Positions 63,534 through 64,000 of a stretch of DNA of 64,000 nt are shown here, one piece after another. A program made the translations under genes and the position numbers. This DNA comes from Solea solea (Eukaryota > Chordata > Actinopteri > Pleuronectiformes > Soleidae). The number at the start of each line of letters is the position of its first letter. Positions within the stretch are counted from its first letter, which is position 1. The DNA is taken from NCBI RefSeq assembly GCF_958295425.1, contig NC_081154.1, positions 12,603,938-12,667,937 on the forward strand, written 5' to 3'. Below the pieces are notes generated by a model. It searched no databases. It worked only from the letters and a program-made list of their open reading frames with translations, and was not told where the DNA came from.

Positions 63534-64000
63534 CCTCCTGTTTATCTCGGTTGGAGTACAAAACAGGATAAAGTTAATTATCTCTTTCCTGACTCTTTCC
63601 TATGGGTCCCTGACCCTGACGTCCTTTTGTCAGCTCAAAATTCAGTGTTTTGTGATTTCTGCTATTGAATTGCACTTAAGATAGATGGAGGAAAGAGCAA
63701 CATTGCACTAGTAAAGAGGGACGGCTGCAAAAAGGTTTAAGCATGGCTGAAAACACAAAGAAATGCCTACGTAAATGTTTCAGAAGTGAATTCTGCTGCA
63801 CAAAAAACCCAGTAGTTCTTGCCCCTGCTTGTGCCTGCACTGCTGCTGTATACACACACATGCTCCCTCCATCAGTTCTGATAGTATTGCTGGACAAATC
63901 CTGCTTTCAGATGGAAGGATACAGCGTACCAAATAATGTTACATCATCACTTGTGTTCAACAACAAAAATCATATACTGCAGCTTTAAATCATAACCTCA
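63534..64000. other. Right-edge stretch, nothing recognised
   Basis: Short open frames on both strands have no domain I recognise. No matching LTR copy was found. It may be further provirus or flank. Confidence 0.4.

Overview
The window looks like nuclear DNA of a spiny-rayed (probably percomorph) teleost. It has intron-rich vertebrate genes with GT-AG junctions, conserved gene order, teleost-type dispersed repeats (hAT, Penelope-like, piggyBac-like and L2-like remnants) and long AT-rich intergenic stretches. There is no prokaryotic, plasmid or CRISPR signal and I recognised no tRNA or rRNA gene. All exon joins were made by hand from splice sites and reading phase, without transcript evidence.

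Layout. 1-1000: promoter, first untranslated exon and intron 1 of a minus-strand gene whose body lies off the left edge; bub3 is expected from synteny. 2446-3546 (-): hmx3-type homeobox gene, probably hmx3b because no hmx2 sits next to it. 7339-12562 (-): acadsb, 11 exons, 433 aa. 13187-17206 (+): ikzf5 (Pegasus), three coding exons, 416 aa, with a Penelope-like fragment and a small hAT element in its first coding intron. 18027-20895 (-): pstk, six exons, 362 aa. 22137-30810 (-): adam9, about 22 coding exons, 805 aa. 32562-50543 (+): parg, 15 coding exons, 725 aa, with long introns. 50544-61865: no gene recognised, apart from the parg 3' UTR and scattered repeats. 61866-63530 (-): decayed endogenous retrovirus remnant (integrase C-terminus, surface-deleted env, LTR).

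Order and orientation of hmx3, acadsb, ikzf5 and pstk mirror human 10q26.13 (PSTK-IKZF5-ACADSB-HMX3). The next two genes, adam9 and parg, come from other human regions (8p11 and 10q11), so a synteny junction lies between pstk and adam9 and another between adam9 and parg. The genes do not form one pathway: acadsb is mitochondrial isoleucine/branched-chain catabolism, pstk is selenocysteine tRNA charging, parg removes poly(ADP-ribose), adam9 is a membrane sheddase, and hmx3 and ikzf5 are transcription factors.

I found no convincing new molecular system. The items most worth a second look are the SU-deleted retroviral env, the hAT element that keeps only an intact BED-finger ORF, the Penelope fragment flanked by inverted repeats, the synteny junctions with a CTCF-like motif, and the gene-free stretch that may carry conserved regulatory elements.
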